This document shows positions 61,934 to 64,000 of a DNA stretch of 64,000 nucleotides, piece after piece. The DNA lies in assembly GCA_963809245.1 (NCBI GenBank), contig CAWEIU010000008.1:186001-250000 (forward strand). The letters run 5' to 3'. The position numbers were made by a program, and so were the translations under genes. The notes under the pieces were generated by a model. That model was not told where the DNA came from. It saw only the letters and a list, made by a program, of their open reading frames with translations, and made no database searches. This DNA is from Roseiarcus sp963809245 (GTDB taxonomy: Bacteria; Pseudomonadota; Alphaproteobacteria; Rhizobiales; Beijerinckiaceae). Every line of letters starts with the position of its first letter. The first letter of the stretch is position 1.

Positions 61934-62367
61934 GTCAAACTCCTTTCCAGACGCGCCGCTTTGGCGATGATCGTCGGCAGTTCCGGCGTCGTCGGAAAGC
62001 GGCCGATCTCCTCCGGCGCGATCCAGGCGACCGCATCCGCCTCGGGGCCGGTCTTCGCCTCGCCGCTTCGCCAGCGGGCCGCGAAAACGGCGATGACATA
62101 GTGTTCGCGCACCCGGCCGCCCTCGCGGACGATCGGCTCGACATGATCGACGAAGGCGAAAATTTCCGCCTCGACGCCGACTTCTTCGGCCAGTTCCCGC
62201 AACGCGGCCTCGCCCAGCGTCTCGCCGACTTCGACGCCGCCGCCCGGCAGGGAATAAGCGCCGACCCAGGGACCGCGCACGCGCCGCGCGATCAGCACGC
62301 GCCCCTCGCGGAAAACGGCGACCGACGCCGCGACGACCGGCCGCGCCGGATAGGTCCTGTCATCCAC
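61930..62367 (-). CDS. NUDIX hydrolase
   Basis: A 145-residue NUDIX hydrolase. The box GGGVEVGETLGEAALRELAEE completes as EVG, giving the standard Gx5Ex7REUxEExGU pattern (about 42-64). The short size and the RVRGPWVGAYSLPGG lead resemble ADP-ribose pyrophosphatase-like or MutT-like enzymes. Co-transcribed with TIGR02301. Substrate unknown. Confidence 0.88.
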   Translation of the reverse strand: MDDRTYPARPVVAASVAVFREGRVLIARRVRGPWVGAYSLPGGGVEVGETLGEAALRELAEEVGVEAEIFAFVDHVEPIVREGGRVREHYVIAVFAARWRSGEAKTGPEADAVAWIAPEEIGRFPTTPELPTIIAKAARLERSLT

Positions 62368-62441
62368 GCGCTGTCTCCCGCAATTTGCAAGGCGCGGCAG
62401 GGGTTGAAGCGTGAGGCGTCATGATCGGCGAAGCGTCGGGC

Positions 62442-63065
62442 TTAAGGGTAAAGGCGCGCCCGGCTCCAGGGTCGCCCCTCGTCGGCGCGCTGGAACACGA
62501 TCCGGTCGTGCAGGCGGAATTGGCCGTCCTGCCAGAATTCGATCTGGACCGGCGTTAGCCGATAGCCGACCCAGTAGGCGGGTCGCGGAATGTCGCCCTC
62601 GCCGAATTTCTCGCCATAGGCGGCCACCGCCTCCTCGAGATAGCGGCGCGATTCGAGCGGCCGCGACTGCTGGCTCGCCCAAGCGCCGATGCGGCTGACG
62701 CGCGGCCGGCTGGCGAAATAGGCGTCGGCCTCGCTTTCCGAGATCCTCGCGACCGTTCCGCGCACGCGTATCTGTCGGCGCAGCGACTTCCAGTGGAAAA
62801 GCGCGGCGGCCTTGGGCGTGGCGGCGAGTTCGACGCCCTTGGCGCTCTCGATGTTGGTATAGAACACGAGCCCCCGCTCGTCGGCCTGCTTGCACAGCAC
62901 CATCCGCGCGTCCGGCATTCCGGACGCGTCGACGGTCGCGAGCGTCATCGCCTCCGGATCGTTGATCTCGCGCTGGCTCGCCTCGGCCAGCCACGCCGTC
63001 AGCAGGGCGAAAGGTTCGCGCGTCTCAGTGAAGTCACTCGAATTTAACGCATTCAAGGCAAGCAT
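62442..63065 (-). CDS. pdxH: pyridoxamine 5'-phosphate oxidase
   Basis: A 207-residue FMN oxidase that makes PLP. The family blocks EAMTLATVDASGMPDARMVL (about 38-57), NIESAKGVEL, ALFHWKSLRRQIRVRGTV and the C-terminal PVQIEFWQ and RLHDRIVF are complete. The ATG at 63065 begins where PdxH proteins begin; a GGGAG site is very close. The longer frame upstream is not conserved and would overlap the divergent lipoprotein gene. Confidence 0.94.
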   Translation of the reverse strand: MLALNALNSSDFTETREPFALLTAWLAEASQREINDPEAMTLATVDASGMPDARMVLCKQADERGLVFYTNIESAKGVELAATPKAAALFHWKSLRRQIRVRGTVARISESEADAYFASRPRVSRIGAWASQQSRPLESRRYLEEAVAAYGEKFGEGDIPRPAYWVGYRLTPVQIEFWQDGQFRLHDRIVFQRADEGRPWSRARLYP

Positions 63066-63096
63066 GCTCCCGATTGGCGCTGTCGAACGTTCGTCG

Positions 63097-63552
63097 ATGA
63101 TAGACCTTAAGAATTGCAAACGCGAAAGATTTTGGCGGCTGGCGCGGTCCGGGCGTCTCTGCGTCTTGATGGCCGCGCTCGCTCTGGCGGGGTGCTCGAC
63201 CGCCTTACCCTCGCTCATCGACGATGAGCCGATCGGCTCGATCAAACCGAAAGCTTCGCCTCTCTCCGCCGCTTATGATCCCCGGGATTGGCGCATCGCC
63301 GAGCCGGTGCTGGCCTCCAGTCTGCGCGGGCCCGGCGGCGCTGCGCCCGCGATCTGGTCCGACGCGGACACCGGCGCGCACGGCCAATTCCTCGCCCTCG
63401 CCGAGCCCTTCGATCGGAACGGACAGTCCTGCCGCACCTTCGTCGCGCAGCTTGTCGACGGCAAGGCCGCGAAGAAGCTGAAGGCGGTCGGCTGTCCCGA
63501 CGACAGCGGCGAGGTCGCAATCTTCGACGCCACCGTTTGGACCCGCCTCTGA
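63097..63552 (+). CDS. RT0821/Lpp0805-like surface lipoprotein
   Basis: A 151-residue protein with a lipoprotein signal (LALAGC, Cys about 32) and a C-terminal domain typical of RT0821/Lpp0805 surface proteins: DWRIAEPVLASSLRG, TGAHGQF, and GQSCRTFVAQLVDG followed by C-x-C-type spacing. Likely an outer-membrane or periplasmic lipoprotein of unknown role. Divergent from pdxH with 31 bp between starts. Confidence 0.82.
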   Translation: MIDLKNCKRERFWRLARSGRLCVLMAALALAGCSTALPSLIDDEPIGSIKPKASPLSAAYDPRDWRIAEPVLASSLRGPGGAAPAIWSDADTGAHGQFLALAEPFDRNGQSCRTFVAQLVDGKAAKKLKAVGCPDDSGEVAIFDATVWTRL

Positions 63553-63648
63553 CCGGCGCCTTGCGCGTTTAGCTGGGGCGGCCCACATATGCGCGGAGAC
63601 AATGGCGTCCGCGCCCGAAGGGGCGGGCGCGCAAAACTGGGCTCATTG

Positions 63649-64000
63649 ATGCGCGACCCCTACGAGATTCTGGGGCTGGCCAAGTCGGCCAGCGCCGGTG
63701 ACATCAAGTCAGCCTATCGAAGGTTGGCCAAGAAGTACCATCCCGACCAGAGCAAGGAGCCGCGGGCCAAGGATCGCTTCGCCGAGATCGGATCGGCGTA
63801 CGAAATTCTGGGCGACGAGAAGAAGCGCGGCGCCTACGATCGTGGCGAGATCGACGCCGATGGCAAGCCTCGCGCGCCGCAATTCGAGGGCTTCGGCTAC
63901 CGGCGCGGCCAGGCCGGCGAGGGCGCGGATTCCCGTCATTTCGGCTTCGATTTCGGCGCCGGGGGATTCTCCTCGGGCGGCGGCTCGATCGATCCCGACA
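63649..64000 (+). CDS. J-domain protein (partial)
   Basis: The start of a DnaJ-family co-chaperone. The J domain is complete (about 1-68; DPYEILGLAKSASAGDIKSA, AYRRLAKKYHPD with the HPD motif, and EILGDEKKRGAYD), followed by a Gly/Phe-rich linker (GFGYRRGQAG, FGFDFGAGGF). It runs off the right edge after 117 residues. Could be a CbpA- or DnaJ-type protein. The upstream 96 bp hold its ribosome site but no clear sigma-32 promoter. Confidence 0.9.
   Translation, partial: MRDPYEILGLAKSASAGDIKSAYRRLAKKYHPDQSKEPRAKDRFAEIGSAYEILGDEKKRGAYDRGEIDADGKPRAPQFEGFGYRRGQAGEGADSRHFGFDFGAGGFSSGGGSIDPD

Overview
The window is GC-rich chromosomal DNA from an alphaproteobacterium, most likely in the order Hyphomicrobiales (Rhizobiales); I cannot fix the genus. 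The evidence is a CcrM-type adenine methyltransferase, eukaryotic-type glutamine synthetase GlnII beside a DUF2735 gene, an ArsR/methyltransferase fusion beside metF, a hisE-coaA pair, DUF6111, TIGR02301 and RT0821/Lpp0805-family proteins, a DUF1127 protein, and many dispersed palindromic elements of the kind common in this order. I saw no phage, transposase, CRISPR array, tRNA or rRNA. One structured RNA, RNase P RNA (rnpB), is clear.

Layout. 1-8041 (minus): scoB (partial) and scoA, then a MoxR / DUF58 / BatA-DUF4159 / von Willebrand-like four-gene set. 8225-10963 (plus): DUF1285, CoA-type NUDIX, DUF6111 and CCA-adding enzyme, with overlapping genes. 10971-17017 (minus): a six-gene operon with an NMT1/THI5-type ABC importer, a cytosine-deaminase-like amidohydrolase, an FAD-linked oxidase and a flavodoxin-fold reductase. 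Divergent from it are a RidA protein, a creatininase-family amidohydrolase, rnhB and ccrM (17140-20333). The importer operon plus RidA and creatininase look like an uptake and catabolic module for a small N-heterocycle; this is the best candidate for an undescribed pathway. 20460-24348 (minus): prmB, a PsiF-like protein, ureGFE and rnpB. 24491-27818: a DUF1127 gene divergent from a MocR regulator with a strong palindrome between them, a glycine-zipper lipoprotein and a peptidoglycan amidase. 27813-31409: a B12-type radical SAM gene, and glnII with a sigma-54 promoter, next to DUF2735. 31414-36558: two SDRs, a LysR regulator, an NmrA-like gene and a Tat-exported bicupin oxalate decarboxylase. 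36683-43468: metF with its regulator, glutathione peroxidase, an aldehyde dehydrogenase, hisE, coaA and a TraB/GumN protein.

43472-52899 contains a striking set of broken genes (GNAT, Spy/LTXXQ, VOC, dciA, mutY) around an intact deoC-aldehyde dehydrogenase operon, a diguanylate cyclase and dapF. The deoC promoter has near-consensus -35 and -10 boxes overlapped by a palindrome close to the E. coli DeoR operator. 53060-59904: a secreted alpha/beta hydrolase, then a BMP-type nucleoside/purine ABC importer (ATPase, two permeases, binding protein) and a guanine-deaminase-like enzyme. 60034-60789 is a tandem array of nearly three 264-bp units. The end holds an ICMT-like membrane methyltransferase, TIGR02301, NUDIX, pdxH, an RT0821-like lipoprotein and a partial J-domain gene.

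The frameshifts at 43.7-52.8 kb could be real decay or sequence error; the reads would decide.
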